DNA of 25,995 nucleotides from Smittium culicis (GCA_001970855.1 LSSN01006080.1:1-25995); one strand, 5' to 3'; positions 1 to 10,918 are shown, counted from the first letter of the stretch. Numbers and translations are program-made. Notes: generated by a model not told the origin, from the sequence alone.

Positions 1-250
1 AATTTTAGGGGTTATCAAGTAGGTATATTAAGAAAAATGAGACGAATGTAAGCTCGGAATTGGGAGGAATTGATAATTGAAAGAGTGAAAATAGATAGAT
101 AATAGATGAGAAAGGGGAGGGGGGGAGAAGATTGTGTGAAGAGTAGAAGAACTTCAAGAGAAAAAGGGTAAGTAAATAAAGTAAAGAACGTTAGAAAAAT
201 TAAATAAGGAGGAGTAAGAGTAAAATAGCCATAAAAACGTATTTATATTT
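1..250. other. Purine-rich, non-coding left edge
   Basis: The + strand is strongly purine-rich (G/A runs including a G7 near 119-125), so the - strand is CT-rich. No convincing reading frame is present. CT-rich tracts often lie in fungal promoters and 5' leaders, and a similar pyrimidine-rich stretch precedes the phosphotransferase gene at the other end of this window. It could therefore be the upstream region of a - strand gene beyond the left edge. That is inference only. The interval 250-465 also shows no gene. Confidence 0.25.
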
Positions 251-465
251 CGGAAGCACTTTTGATAATTAAGTACGAAAAAGATTGCCTTTATATTAAT
301 TTGGAAGATTTTATAGTTGCGAGATAATTGAAAGCTTTAGCAATATTTAGCTTTTAGAGACAGACTATTTGACGTCGAGTATAGTTGGTTAAATTAATCC
401 CGGGCGCAATTAGATTTGCAAGTCAATAATATATAGATTAATCCCCGAGGGGGGAACACGCAGAA

Positions 466-570
466 CTTTCCATGCCAAACACTTTTATTCCTTGTCAAAC
501 CCTATTATTTCATGCCAAAAACTGGCAGATTTCCATGTCAAAAGCTGTTATTCCAGGCCAAAAACTGGAG
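466..570 (+). repeat. Phased tandem array of a TTCCATG(C/T)CAAA motif
   Basis: Five copies of a TG(C/T)CAAA-type heptamer start at 473, 493, 513, 536 and 556 (the last reads GGCCAAA), giving spacings of 20, 20, 23 and 20 bp. Each is preceded by an ATTCC/TTTCCA-type stretch, and three are followed by a CTG(G/T) block. The copies differ by several substitutions, so this is an old array. Motif and spacing resemble the five CCCAAA motifs in the inverted repeats of the transposon at 7024-9532, so it may be a fragment of a related element's end. A 61-codon open frame across it looks fortuitous. Confidence 0.6.
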
Positions 571-799
571 GTATTTTATTTTTATTCCAAATCAAGAATA
601 AGGTTTTTATTTTTTTCACTCTATTATTTGGTGTCAATTAAGTTAGGCAGTGGATAAAATGGGCTATAAAAATCTTGACTTTTAAAATCGTAAAAAAAAA
701 AAGATACATACATGGATTACTTATAAGGAATTAAGCTTTTTGATTAGCAGATAAATTAAGCGTATAGATAATTTGGCAAATTAAGGATTGTGATTAGAC

Positions 800-1450
800 G
801 GTAAATTAATGAATATGGAAGGGTAATAAACGATCTTGGAGCGTGGTTGGGCGCAGATTACGAAATTGGTAATATTGAGACATCAAAGCTTACATAATTA
901 CGAGTATTTATCAACTAATTTACTGTAAGGGAATTTTTGATCAGTCGAGTATCTATTGGGCTATTCTCGCCAACTTACCTCACCTGCAATGTTTATGCTC
1001 GAAAATCATTCGCAATGATCAGCTCTTAATTATGGCTGATGCTAAGTTCCAACTCTCGTATCCCAGCCAACCATCCATTGCGCATACTGGTTAATGTTGG
1101 AAAATAATAAACTATTGGCTGAATGTTTATTAGTAGCAAATAGAGTTATTATATTTAAACTGTGCGCGAATAATAAACTAATAGTTGTTGTCTTTTGAGC
1201 CAATGAAACAAGCCAATGAGTGAGTGGGTTGTAACTGAGCTATAAATAAACCTTGCATTTGAATGGAAGGCACTGTAATGAGAGAAGCGGCTCTGCTATT
1301 TCAAAAATGATTTCAGATTATCCCGCCCCCCCCCTTTCAATGGCTTTCTGTGCATTTGGTTCCAACTCTAAAATCCAAAACATCAATCATAATAGGGGAA
1401 GTCTGATTCTGGGAAAGTATAATAAACACCAAAATTAAAAAAAAGCGAGT
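800..1450 (+). promoter_or_regulatory. CCAAT- and AATAAAC-rich non-coding block
   Basis: AATAAAC or its complement occurs at 825, 1106, 1125 (inverted), 1172, 1245 and 1421, and again at 1743. The motif AGCCAATGA is directly repeated near 1198 and 1211, with an inverted ATTGGCT near 1115. A TATAAATAA box-like stretch lies at 1241-1249, about 30 bp downstream of the second CCAAT. The arrangement resembles a pol II promoter on the + strand, but the downstream frames are short (an ATG at 1262 opens only 15 codons) and none is recognisable. AATAAAC resembles the forkhead core. Function is unproven; it could be a promoter left behind after gene loss. Confidence 0.3.
1005..1102. other. Cluster of perfect and nested hairpins
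   Basis: Three inverted repeats follow one another. ATCATT (1005-1010) pairs with AATGAT (1014-1019) around CGC. ATCAGC (1018-1023) pairs with GCTGAT (1035-1040) and overlaps the first by two bases, so these two exclude each other. TTCCAAC (1047-1053) pairs with GTTGGAA (1096-1102) and encloses AACCA (1069-1073) with TGGTT (1088-1092). A structured transcript is possible. I do not recognise a known RNA family. Confidence 0.35.
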
Positions 1451-1774
1451 TAGAGCAATCTATTCGAAAAACTTGTAAAATAGATATATTTGCAATTAAT
1501 GATAAGTCATAAATCTCAGTAATTAAGCCAAGATGATTATCGAGTTAGGTATAGTGTGCTGGAGATGAGAGTACTTCTGGTCATATTGGAGGTTAGCGCA
1601 GCTGGAAATTGTCGCTACAGTTTGGCCTCGGCTACACTTAACAATTCTGTTGGCTGCAATCACCCACCTCCGCCTTATCCATGGTCTTATATTTTGTTTG
1701 GCTGTATGGGCTTTATCAGCATATGTATATTACGATAACTTTAATAAACATCAATTCTACTTACAAATCGCTGC

Positions 1775-1965
1775 ACTCTTCATTTACCCATACTTGTCAA
1801 ATAGAATATCTTGTCATTTACCTATACTCGTCAAATAGATTATTTTGACGATTATTCTTTGTCAAATACTTTTGTTATTGTTGTCATTTACTTTTTAGCA
1901 TGTCAAGTAATTAATCTTTGTCATTTATCCTCTTATGTCAATCAATTTACCCATAAATGCCAAAT
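1775..1965 (+). repeat. Second array of TTGTCA / GTCAAAT motifs
   Basis: GTCA or GCCA cores start at 1796, 1813, 1830, 1861, 1883, 1902, 1920, 1937 and 1959, spaced mostly 17-22 bp, with one TTTGACG in the 31-bp gap. Two flavours alternate: TTGTCATTTA and (T/C)GTCAAAT. Copies diverge strongly. The core matches the array at 466-570 and has the same orientation, so the two do not form inverted repeats. Short frames across it look fortuitous. Confidence 0.5.
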
Positions 1966-1999
1966 ATCTGTAATTCACCACTATGTTATGTAATCATGA

Positions 2000-2900
2000 T
2001 CCCTTAAATTGAACTATAATAATTTCCGCTACTGTAAATCCCACTCACAAACCAGCCCTAATTTGTCCTCGATGACCTAATCCGACAACTCCATCTTCTC
2101 ATCCGTCACCAATAGCTGCTCGCCATTTCTTGTCATGCAAACAAATTGCGTTCATTATGACAAATACCTAGCCCATTTCCAATCTTTCGCCCCTTTGGCT
2201 TATACCCAAAAAAAAAAAAAACAATGTATCTAAGCAAGCTAGAACTATACACAAAATACACGCGCTCCTCTTCGTTTTTGCACAGTTGTGTGCGCCAATG
2301 GCTATGAAACAACACCACTTCTAAAAGCCTGTACTGGAAAAAAAAAACTCATTTTCTCAGCTGATAAACTCGTAGCCAATACTACAGCCCAGCAGCATCC
2401 CAATACCTACACCCACAGACCCACAAATAAAAGTATACTCGCCACAAGTATTTACAGATTTCTTCATTGTTCTTCAAATTCTGCAGACTGATCGAGGAAA
2501 AAAAAAAAGCTCAAGTTTGCAAGGTATCGATGAAGAGGCTGGCTGGTAGTTTACTCCATCCAATATCAATGGCACCATCTTTTACGATTTATTGATCACT
2601 AATAATCCCATCACCTTTTTTTTTTAACTGCCTGATCTGATCTAATTAGAACAAATTCTCACATTTCAATCGCACACAAAAAAAAAAATCAACCAACAAT
2701 GTTGCTAATATCATGTTTAAATGCGGTTTATAAATAGTCCCCACAAAGCAACTCTTGTACTCATTGCTTTCTTTATATAGCACCATATCTCTATACGGCC
2801 ATAGCTGCATATATCCAAGCCACACCCAAATATCAATCCGTCACTTTTAAGGCGTTCCAATACCTATTAAATTTAAGCTTCGCGGATCCAAAAGAAATGA
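2000..2900. other. C-rich intergenic DNA with poly-A runs, no gene recognised
   Basis: The stretch is C- and A-rich on the + strand and carries A runs of about nine or more near 2208, 2339, 2500 and 2677, and a T run near 2616. A TTTATAAATAG box-like sequence lies near 2729. Short open frames on both strands (2133-2318 minus, 2288-2491 plus) lack recognisable domains and look like chance. A small hairpin GCACA/TGTGC with a GTTG loop lies near 2280. It may be a promoter or spacer remnant. Confidence 0.3.
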
Positions 2901-5060
2901 TACTTGTACATATTGAATAATAACCCATATAACCAAGTTATAAAAGCACATTAATCACACTTTATCATTCTAGACCACTTGCGAAAAATATTATCGCATT
3001 ACAATGACTGAAGGCTATTTAGTCTATAGAGCAAGTAGACTGAATCATACAGCATATGTATGGATTTTATTTCAGCATTCTTGAATAACTCCCTTTCACG
3101 CCTCATATGTTGCTTGATTCTAAAACTATCTCTTTAAAGTTTCTTTTTCTTTATAAAAAAGCGCCAGTATCATACATTGGTTTATGACTTTTTTTTTGTA
3201 CATTAAATTATTTCTGGGTCAGTTTCTCAAATAGTTACCCTTCAAGATTTACAGGAAAAAAAAATAATTCATAGACCACTGGATTTTCTTAAAGTTGCAA
3301 ATCGTTTCCAAGCACCAAAAGTATCCACTATAATATCTTTCCATAAAAAGAAATACAATAACTTTGCTATTATAGGCAAATGTAAAAAATTATAATAATA
3401 AAAATAAAATTAATAGATTACCATGATTGTCATATAATTATGAACAAGTTATCTATATAATCCAAATTTGAATATCAAATTTTAACTATTAATTAATTTA
3501 TTTAATGCAATTAGTTAGTAATGCAGTAAAGCGAATCTCAGTATATATATATATTATGTTTGCTTTAAAAATTACACTTTGTGCAAAGTCATTTTGGACC
3601 AACTGAATACTAGAATTTGCAGAGATAAATACAATCAATTCTAGCTAATATTGCAAGGTTGGTAATACTATATATGATGTAAACGTTATTTATTAAAACA
3701 GATAAAATAATACTAATACTAATACTAATACTAATACTAATACTAATACTAATACTAATACTAATACTAATACTAATAGGTATTATGGTATACTACGAAT
3801 ATTTATACAACCGTAGTGATAAAGTTTTAACAGATTAAACGAAATAGTTTTACTTCAAGCGGAAACTAGTCGTTTTATATAGGTTTAATTTTTTATAAAT
3901 TTTTACAGTGTGTTTACAATGATTATCTTTGCTATCTGGAGGCGTATGATTTACCAATACCATTTCTGAGGACAATGGTATAGTTTTTTAGGATTGTTTT
4001 TGATTTTATCAATATAAATGTTAGAATTAGTTCTTGCAAATATTTAAATCTAATACGGGATAAATACTAAGCTGCTCGAAATTTACTACAAAATATCTCA
4101 CTTTATTAGATGATTTTCTTGTAAGTCTAAAATAGGTTTTCAAAGATCGAATAGCTTCATTGAAATGAGAAATAAAAAATTTTTCATATGTAACATAATT
4201 CATAACTAGTCCACAATGTAGCTCCAGTTCCTCAGCCCTTCAATATTTTTGCATCAAAATCACGGTTTATTTTACACGAATTTCATAATTTTGTCTTATA
4301 AATTATATCCACTTAAATAGACCTTGTAATTTCAATAATAAATCCTAATATGACTGTTTTTATAACCCAATCTTTTTACTTTTATCGTGTGAGGCGAAGC
4401 AATGGATAAAGATCGCCTTTTTATAATGTAAACGGAATATTCCAGCACTCTCCGCGATATTGAATATACATACTTATTCTCATTTATTCACGAATTATTT
4501 ATTGACCTGATTACGTGCTTATTCTTTAATAGCTACAATATCCAAGCGTATGCTCATTTAGGATATATCGACTTGGTTTATCGCTCATCTTGGTTATACA
4601 TGCTAGTCCTAAGGTATTCATTTATATTAAAAACAAAAATAGATTAGGTCTGATATGGGCTAATGAAGCAATGGATCAGAACTTTGGCAATCTTATGCCT
4701 TTTAATAAATTGAAAATAAACATCCACGATTAAAAAACCGACTGTAAAAAGACAATTAAAAAAAATAAAAAAATAAAATTTTACACAAAATGCGTTAAAA
4801 ATAATACTCGAAACGCTAAACATAAACTATAAAAGCGAAGAATCTGGGAACTAAAATATGATACGTAAATTAAATATAAATTTTTTAAATAGTTATTTTT
4901 TTCAGGAAGTTTAAATTAGCCAGAAATACAAGCAATCTGAAATGAGAATACAAATGCGCTTAAAACATGAAATTGTTGTGTGTTTAACTATAAAAACGCT
5001 TGAAATTATAAAAAAAAAAAATTATAGCACGCAATAGGATAAAATCATAAAATTCTAAAC
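2901..5060. other. AT-rich intergenic DNA, no gene recognised
   Basis: Stop codons occur in every frame and I recognise no domain. The only clear structure is the hexanucleotide satellite listed separately. Reading the - strand between about 4170 and 4030 gives some 45 open codons without stops, of unknown origin, possibly another decayed element. Confidence 0.4.
3708..3777. repeat. (ACTAAT)n hexanucleotide satellite
   Basis: About 11-12 near-perfect tandem copies of the hexamer ACTAAT (equivalently TAATAC). It ends in TAATAGG. The low divergence between copies, compared with the decayed transposons nearby, suggests a recently active slippage locus. Confidence 0.95.
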
Positions 5061-5073
5061 TGGGCCAAAAATT

Positions 5074-5757
5074 TTGGAAACCATAAAAGGCAAAGTAATC
5101 GGAAATAATGAAATTATAATACACAATCAATTAATATTTTTCAAAGAAAAAAATGTACAAGTTCCAAGTATAACAGATATAAAAAAAAACATCGACAAAT
5201 GGTGTCCTGAAAATTTTGCATGGTATAAACTGGAAAGATCTTACAATCCCAGAAAAAATATTCAACTTTTAGTATAACAATATAATTAATCTTAGAAGAG
5301 ACATAAAAATTATAAATTACTAATGGCTACTATTTAGGAAAGCGACAATAAACTAGTACAACCTAAACATGTGGTACCGAGGAAATACAAACAAGTACAA
5401 ATCTTGAGTGCTGCTTTTCGTGCAGAGGATAATACAAGGCATTTATATAAACTGCTCAAAAATAAAGACACACCGCAAATTGATAATGCAATATACAAGC
5501 GAAAAATAAATAGAAAAAAAACGGAGCTGAAAACACAGCCATAGGAAAAAAATATAATAATACATTATAAATATTCGATAAAAAATTTCTGAATTTCTTA
5601 AAAATACCATGTGTTGGCTATGTGGAATATCCACAGAGAAACCGTAGAACTCTTTCAGTCAAATTCCAGACTAAAATCTCAGAATGTATCCGAAACATGA
5701 AACAAAAAATAGTCAACCTAATAAAACAAAAATTTATAACTTGCACGCCCTATATTT
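5074..5757 (+). pseudogene. Unrecognised decayed coding relic
   Basis: Open segments with a protein-like composition (many Lys, Asn, Ile, with some Cys, Trp and Pro) sit in different + frames. About 67 codons are open from 5074, containing IDKWCPENFAWYKLERSYNP. A second segment around 5400-5540 contains ILSAAFRAEDNTRHLYKLL. A third from about 5580 to 5757 contains KIPCVGYVEYPQRNRRTLS. Frameshifts and stops separate them. The pattern fits a dead mobile-element ORF. I cannot assign a family; a transposase or retroelement ORF is the likeliest guess. Confidence 0.35.
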
Positions 5758-7023
5758 TAAACATAGCCTGACTTCTAATAAGAAATTTTTGGAATTTTAT
5801 TTAAACTGACGAGTTGAGAAGAATTAAATTCAACTAGTTTGGTAAATATTAATAGAAAATTCATCTTTTGATTAAAATTAGAAATTAAAATATTTTAGTA
5901 ATTCAATAATAAATTTCATCAAAAAAAATTGAGAGTCAGATTCATGAATTTTAGCTGTAAATTGCTACTTTAGTACTAATAAGTTCTAGAATATCAATAA
6001 TTTTCTAAAAATAAATGCATTTAGTTTTTTCATCAAAAATTTATTTGTGTTCTCAGAAATTACTGAATAGATTTGTAGTATTAAATCTGCGTGTTTATAT
6101 AAATTCATAGAATCTAATTTCAATTTACAACGAACTATATCCCCGCCAGATAGCTATTTTTTTTGCAGATAAAAATTTGATTAAGTTGAGTGCTTTTAAT
6201 TTAAGCAATATTTAAGATCTGATGATCTAAAAAATAATCCATTGCTCCACAAATGACACTTCTTTCAGAATTTTACATTCAGAGACGTAATTTTTGAGTT
6301 ATTTGGATTCTAAAAAACACAGATAATATCACACGCCATTATTTATCAATTTTTTGGTTTTCAATATCGACATTTCTATGTTCTTATCTTTATTTGACTG
6401 TATAACAACTTTAAACATTTGATCTAGACCATAAATTTGAGCTGGTATATCAGGCCTGAGATTAGTTTATTTTATTGCAGTATTGTATCTATAAATTTAT
6501 TTACTACCTGTAATTTGATTAAATTACTGATATACACAATTATCATTAATACTCGATATTTGATGGTCAGATAAGTTTGACTGTGCGTTTCATTTTTTTT
6601 CGAGCCACCTGAAGTATTGACTCATTTTATTTTTCTGATAGTGGGTTTTAATTTATACACTGTGTGATCCGAATGCCAAATTTAGTGTTTAATTTGTCCA
6701 TTGAAATGGATAATCTTGAGTTCATCATTTTGATTTTCCGGGTTTTACACTGAAATAAAAAATCAGTTTAAAGCTTGAGGGATTATAATATCGTTATCAA
6801 TTTTAAGGAATTGATGGGTAGATATTCTTCAGATAGCTTCCTTGAGCTTTTGAAAATGTGAAAGTCGACAAAAATCAGCCGTTAATAACCAAAAGAGTCT
6901 GTAAATATTTCCAGATACGATATCATTTGAATTTATTGGTAAATTTTGAGATTTTATTTTTAACTTACAGAAAAATAAGCTTTTAATGACAATTTAAGTA
7001 AGAAATTATATAACCGATCAATA
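5758..7023. other. AT-rich spacer, no gene recognised
   Basis: No frame of useful length and no recognised domain on either strand. It ends at the TA dinucleotide that forms the left target site of the transposon starting at 7024. Confidence 0.4.
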
Positions 7024-7240
7024 CAGGGTTTTTCATACAATTTTATAAAAGTTTCTTACAAATTTCTAAAACGCGCATACAAACTTCTAAAAAACAATTT
7101 CGTGACGCGTTTAAAAAAAAATTTCCCTAATTATGTAATTACAACCCAAAGTAATTTCCAATGGTCTCAAACTAATTTCCAATTGACCCAAAGCTTATAA
7201 TAATCGTCCCAAACGAATTATATTTTTCCCAAAGCCATTT
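7024..7240 (+). repeat. Left terminal inverted repeat with five phased motifs
   Basis: The outer ~120 bp align with the complement of 9432-9532, apart from an extra ~20 bp near 7070-7090 that looks like a local duplication (ACAAATTTCTAAA / ACAAACTTCTAAA). Inside this lie five (C/T)YCAAA motifs starting at 7145, 7166, 7187, 7208 and 7228, spaced 21, 21, 21 and 20 bp. Four read CCCAAA and the second reads CTCAAA, and several are followed by an ATTTCC block. Such iterons are probably transposase binding sites. Confidence 0.9.
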
Positions 7241-7631
7241 CCAAATATTTATATTAGGTATATTAACTCTTAAAAAATATTATTTAATATAACCAAATAA
7301 TAATTTATATAATTACATTTTTAACTTTATTTAACTATTAAAAATATCAAATACTAGGACATGCATTAAGGATATCAATCAACTATAGCAGTAAAGGAGA
7401 GAAGGAGATGGGATTTTTTTTTTTTAATATATTAAAAATTTTTTATAAAGATTTATTTATATTAATAAAAAAGCTATAAAACGCTAATAATATTTCCCAG
7501 CACCCATTATTTCAATTAAAATATATTAATTTTATTAATATAAAATATTTAAAATTAATTTAAGCTTCAGTTATAATAATACATTCTAAAAATATCATTC
7601 AAAATTATAACTTTTATTATTATTTAAAAAA

Positions 7632-8626
7632 ATGGCTTATAAAAGTACAAGCAATGAAGAAGGAAATATAATTATTGACAGCTAATATCGAGGAAAATCA
7701 GCAAAAGATATTTCTGAAGACCTCAAAGTAAAAGCTTGCATTGTTTATAAAATAATAAAAAGTGTATCTATACGAGTCAAGAATTGATTCCATTCCAAAA
7801 TGGGGGCCAATAAAAAAAGCGTAGTCAAAGATATATAATTTTTTATTTTAAACTGTCTTGATAAAGATTGTACTCTACGATTGGATGAGTTGAAAGAAAA
7901 AGTGAAAGAAAATTTTGGAGTATAATTGTCTAAATCTACGATCCAAAGATGCCGCACACGATTTTTTTATAATATTAAAAGAACTAAAATCATATCAGAG
8001 AAAAGAAACGACGAAGAAAATTTAAACATTCGGGAACAATATGCAAAAAAATTTATATATTTCAGAATTTTATTTGAAAAAGAATTTTTTTTCGTTGGTG
8101 AAGTGGGATTTTTAGTATCTTTGAGACCACTGTAATCAGGATTTAAAAGAGGGACATCTCCAGTAGCTATAACTGGCAGAATCCGATCAAGAAATATTTA
8201 AACTTGTTGTACAGTCAATAAAAATGAGTATAAAATTTTCAAACAAAGAAAAATAGCTTACAATTCGGATACATTCAAATTATACGTTCGATAATTGACT
8301 TTTAGTCTAAATAACATCGTTTTAACCCAGGGAATACTTGTAATGTATAATACAGCTTTTCATAAAACTTTAGCTGTGAGAACATATATAGAAAATACAA
8401 ACTTTAAATTGCTATATTTACCTCCTTACTCGCCATATTTAAAGCCAATTGAAATTTATTTTCAAAAGTTAAAAATTACGTCAGGTATGCAAAGCCTGAA
8501 AACGAATCTGATCTATTTGAAATGATAGATCAAGGATTTTGTAGTGTCTCTAGGGAAGATTGCATAGGCTATTATATGAATATAATAAAATATTTGATGA
8601 TGTCAAACAGAAGAGAAATAATTTAA
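7632..8626 (+). pseudogene. Tc1/mariner-family transposase, decayed
   Basis: The enzyme would cut and rejoin the element's own ends at TA sites. About 330 codons can be followed, close to the family's usual length, but through several frames and stops. From the ATG at 7632, the N-terminal helix-turn-helix region is visible (RGKSAKDISEDL then CIVYKIIK). A second DNA-binding stretch around 7860-7970 contains DELKEKVKENFGV and SKSTIQR. The catalytic domain contains EVGFLVSLRP and KRGTSPVAITGRIRSRN, then SLNNIVLTQGILVMYNTAFHK and LLYLPPYSPYLKPIE. The first catalytic Asp is Gly (GGT at 8097) and the second is Tyr (TAT at 8346). The final acid is kept as Glu (8451). The C-terminal tail (KPENESDLFEMIDQGF) continues in a shifted frame to TAA at 8624. 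Confidence 0.92.
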
Positions 8627-9140
8627 CAGTTATGATAAATTTATTAATCATTTAAATTATTTTAACTTGATTATTAAAAAAAAGCTATTAATATTTTTAC
8701 AAATTATTTATAAATAATAAAAATTATTATATAATATCAATTAAATAGTGTTTATTAGTTGAGAATAATTTTTTTATTAATAAAACACATTCTTATATAT
8801 TTTAGATAAGATTTATTATTATTAAAAAAATCAAAGTTAAAATTATAAAAAATTTTAATAAAGGATATAATTTTTTATAAAAAACGTTTTATTATTTAGT
8901 AATAATATTTTTATTTTATCGTCGATGTTGAATTTGAATATTTTGTCGAATTTTAGTTGTTGCTGTTGTTGTTATTGTAGTCGACGCCTATTTCGAATCT
9001 TTCAAAAGAATATTTTATATTATATAATAATGAAAGAGAAATATAAAAAAATTTTAAAAGATGAACGATAAAAGAGTAGAAAAAGATAAACAAGAATAGG
9101 AAAAAAGAGAGAATGTGAATAATATTTAAAAAGAAAGAGA

Positions 9141-9170
9141 TATAATAATAATAATAATAATAATAATAAA
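9141..9170. repeat. (TAA)n microsatellite
   Basis: About ten tandem TAA/ATA triplets inside the 3' non-coding part of the mariner element. Confidence 0.9.
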
Positions 9171-9334
9171 ATAGAGAAAGAATGATGCTTGAAATGAAAG
9201 GAAATATAAGTTATTTGTGAAAAAGAAATATTATATGAAAAAACGTTTTATGAATAAAAAATTATTGCTAGAAAAATTATTTCAAATTTTTGATAATTCT
9301 GATAATATTTTTTCATACAAATATGATATTTTGA

Positions 9335-9532
9335 AATTTGTTTGGCTCAAACGGAATTGACTTTGGGTCAATTGGAAATACGTTTGTGACGATCGGAAAT
9401 TAGTTTGAGACCATTGGAAATAGCTTTGAGTTGAAAATACATAATACAGGGGAAAATTTTTTTAAACGCGTCAAGAAATTTTTTTTTTAGAAATTTGTAA
9501 GAAAATTTTATAAAATCGTATGCAAAACTCTG
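9335..9532 (-). repeat. Right terminal inverted repeat with five phased motifs
   Basis: This is the reverse-complement counterpart of the left end. Motifs TTTGGC, TTTGGG, TTTGTG, TTTGAG and TTTGAG start at 9341, 9362, 9383, 9404 and 9425, exactly 21 bp apart each time. The outer ~100 bp run to ...GTATGCAAAACTCTG, followed by TA. The first motif (TTTGGCTCAAA) is itself nearly palindromic. Confidence 0.9.
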
Positions 9533-9534
9533 TA

Positions 9535-10918
9535 AATAAATAAAAACCCGAATTAAGCTTAAGAAAAATATTCGATTTTCCAAAGAATTTTTCGTTTTTG
9601 ATCAGAATAAAGCCTTTTCCTAAATTTTTAAAAATTTTCCGGTTGAAAATCTTTAAAAGAACTTACAAATTTGGAAAAATAAATTCAATTTTCTAGATTT
9701 AGGTCAACAATTTTTAATTTTCAAAAAAAATTTAATTGGGCTATTTTTTTTGATTTTATCTTTTGAATAATTAAAATTAAAAGAATAAAGTTAAACAGAA
9801 TAATTAAATTAAAATATTCATATGCAATGTTAATAATTTAAATAATTAACGCCCACTTATAGTATATAAAAATACCATTTTAGAATAACCTCATGACACT
9901 AAGCAATTTTGAAGATATAAAACAACGCATTACAGTCTATATAATATACTTCATTTGAATTTAGATTCTAAACGTTAATAATTATAAAATAAAGAAGATT
10001 TAAATCGTTATTAGCAAGAATCATAACAATTCTAAATATTAATTAATCAATTATTTCAATATAATAAATTATCATAATGGATATATATTTTCGAAAATAT
10101 TTAATTATTCTAGTATTTAATTTTTTAATTTTGGTTTTTTATTATACATTTATATTTTTTTGAGAATTATGTTTATCTATTACTTATTAGAATATTTTTA
10201 TTCGATTTTAATTGAAATTTTTACAATATATTATTTATTTCATAGATATAAATTTATGCAATGCTAATTTTATTTGCATATCTTTATAATCCAGTTAAAA
10301 AAATATAAAAAATTCAATTAAGTAAAAAAAATCGATTTTTAATATTTCTTTCTATATTATAAAATTTTTTCTTTTAAAGTTAAACTCGAATTAATTACAA
10401 AAGGATAAACTAATTTGGAAGTTTATAGTAGATGTATCACAAATTCATAAATCCCTGCCCTATAAAAATAATGGAGAGATTAATTCTAAGGATATTTTTG
10501 AGGTTATATACTACTTGTAAGAGAATAATTTAATTAAATGTATTTTATTTGGGAAAAAAGAAAATAAGATGTAGTTATACTAATACTAATACTATTAACT
10601 TGCAAGGGATCTTTATAAGAGTGAAAAATATAATATTATTGAAACAGATTAAGTCACTTGCTTTTCCGATAAAGGAAAAGCAGTTGTTTAAATACTTTAT
10701 TTTGTTTGAGTTGTTGACCAAATTCCTATGTGAAGTTGGCCAACGCGATTTACAATGGATTGTTGGTATTAACGATAATCATTGCAAATCATGTTGTTGT
10801 TCTATTTGTTCTATGTAAGAGAGATTTCTTACACTACTGAAAGAACTAAGTATCATGAAATTTCATATATTAGCTAAATTACGAATTTTCTCATAAAAAA
10901 TCTGAAATATTTTATTCG
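9535..10918. other. AT-rich spacer; its right part may hold the N-terminus of the MULE relic
   Basis: 9535-10400 is very AT-rich with no recognised coding. From about 10450 to 10815 open segments appear on the + strand (the longest is 89 codons from 10549, with several Cys and His near its end). They lie directly upstream of the MULE transposase relic and in the same direction, so they could be its zinc-binding N-terminal part. I could not align them convincingly to a FLYWCH or WRKY-type domain. Confidence 0.3.

Larger units (their letters stand above)
7024..9532 (+). mobile_element. Tc1/mariner-type DNA transposon, complete but inactive
   Basis: The 2509-bp element is bounded by TA on both sides (7022-7023 and 9533-9534), the target duplication expected of this superfamily. 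Its ends are inverted repeats of about 200 bp beginning CAG(G/A)GTTTT(T/G)CATAC. They are clearly alignable but diverged, including the shared block GACGCGTTTAAAAAAA. A transposase relic of the DDE family lies inside on the + strand (7632-8626). Between it and the right repeat is about 700 bp of AT-rich filler with a TTG-rich stretch near 8958 and a TAA run. Broken frames and lost catalytic residues make it non-autonomous now. Confidence 0.92.

Noticed and set aside
1253..1438. 61-codon frame downstream of the TATA-like box
   Set aside because: It has no ATG at its start and no recognisable domain, and it includes a Pro run from a C9 homopolymer.
466..1965. The two GYCAAA arrays as the inverted ends of one transposon
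   Set aside because: Both arrays have the same orientation, and no transposase-like sequence lies between them.
3708..3777. TACTAAT units as splice branch points
   Set aside because: It is a simple hexanucleotide satellite. No exon or splice site lies nearby.
7745..7957. 70-codon - strand ORF inside the mariner element
   Set aside because: It is antisense to the transposase, whose + strand motifs are clear.
9368..9583. 71-codon - strand ORF over the right inverted repeat
   Set aside because: It spans the inverted repeat and the flanking DNA across the element boundary, so it cannot be a real gene.
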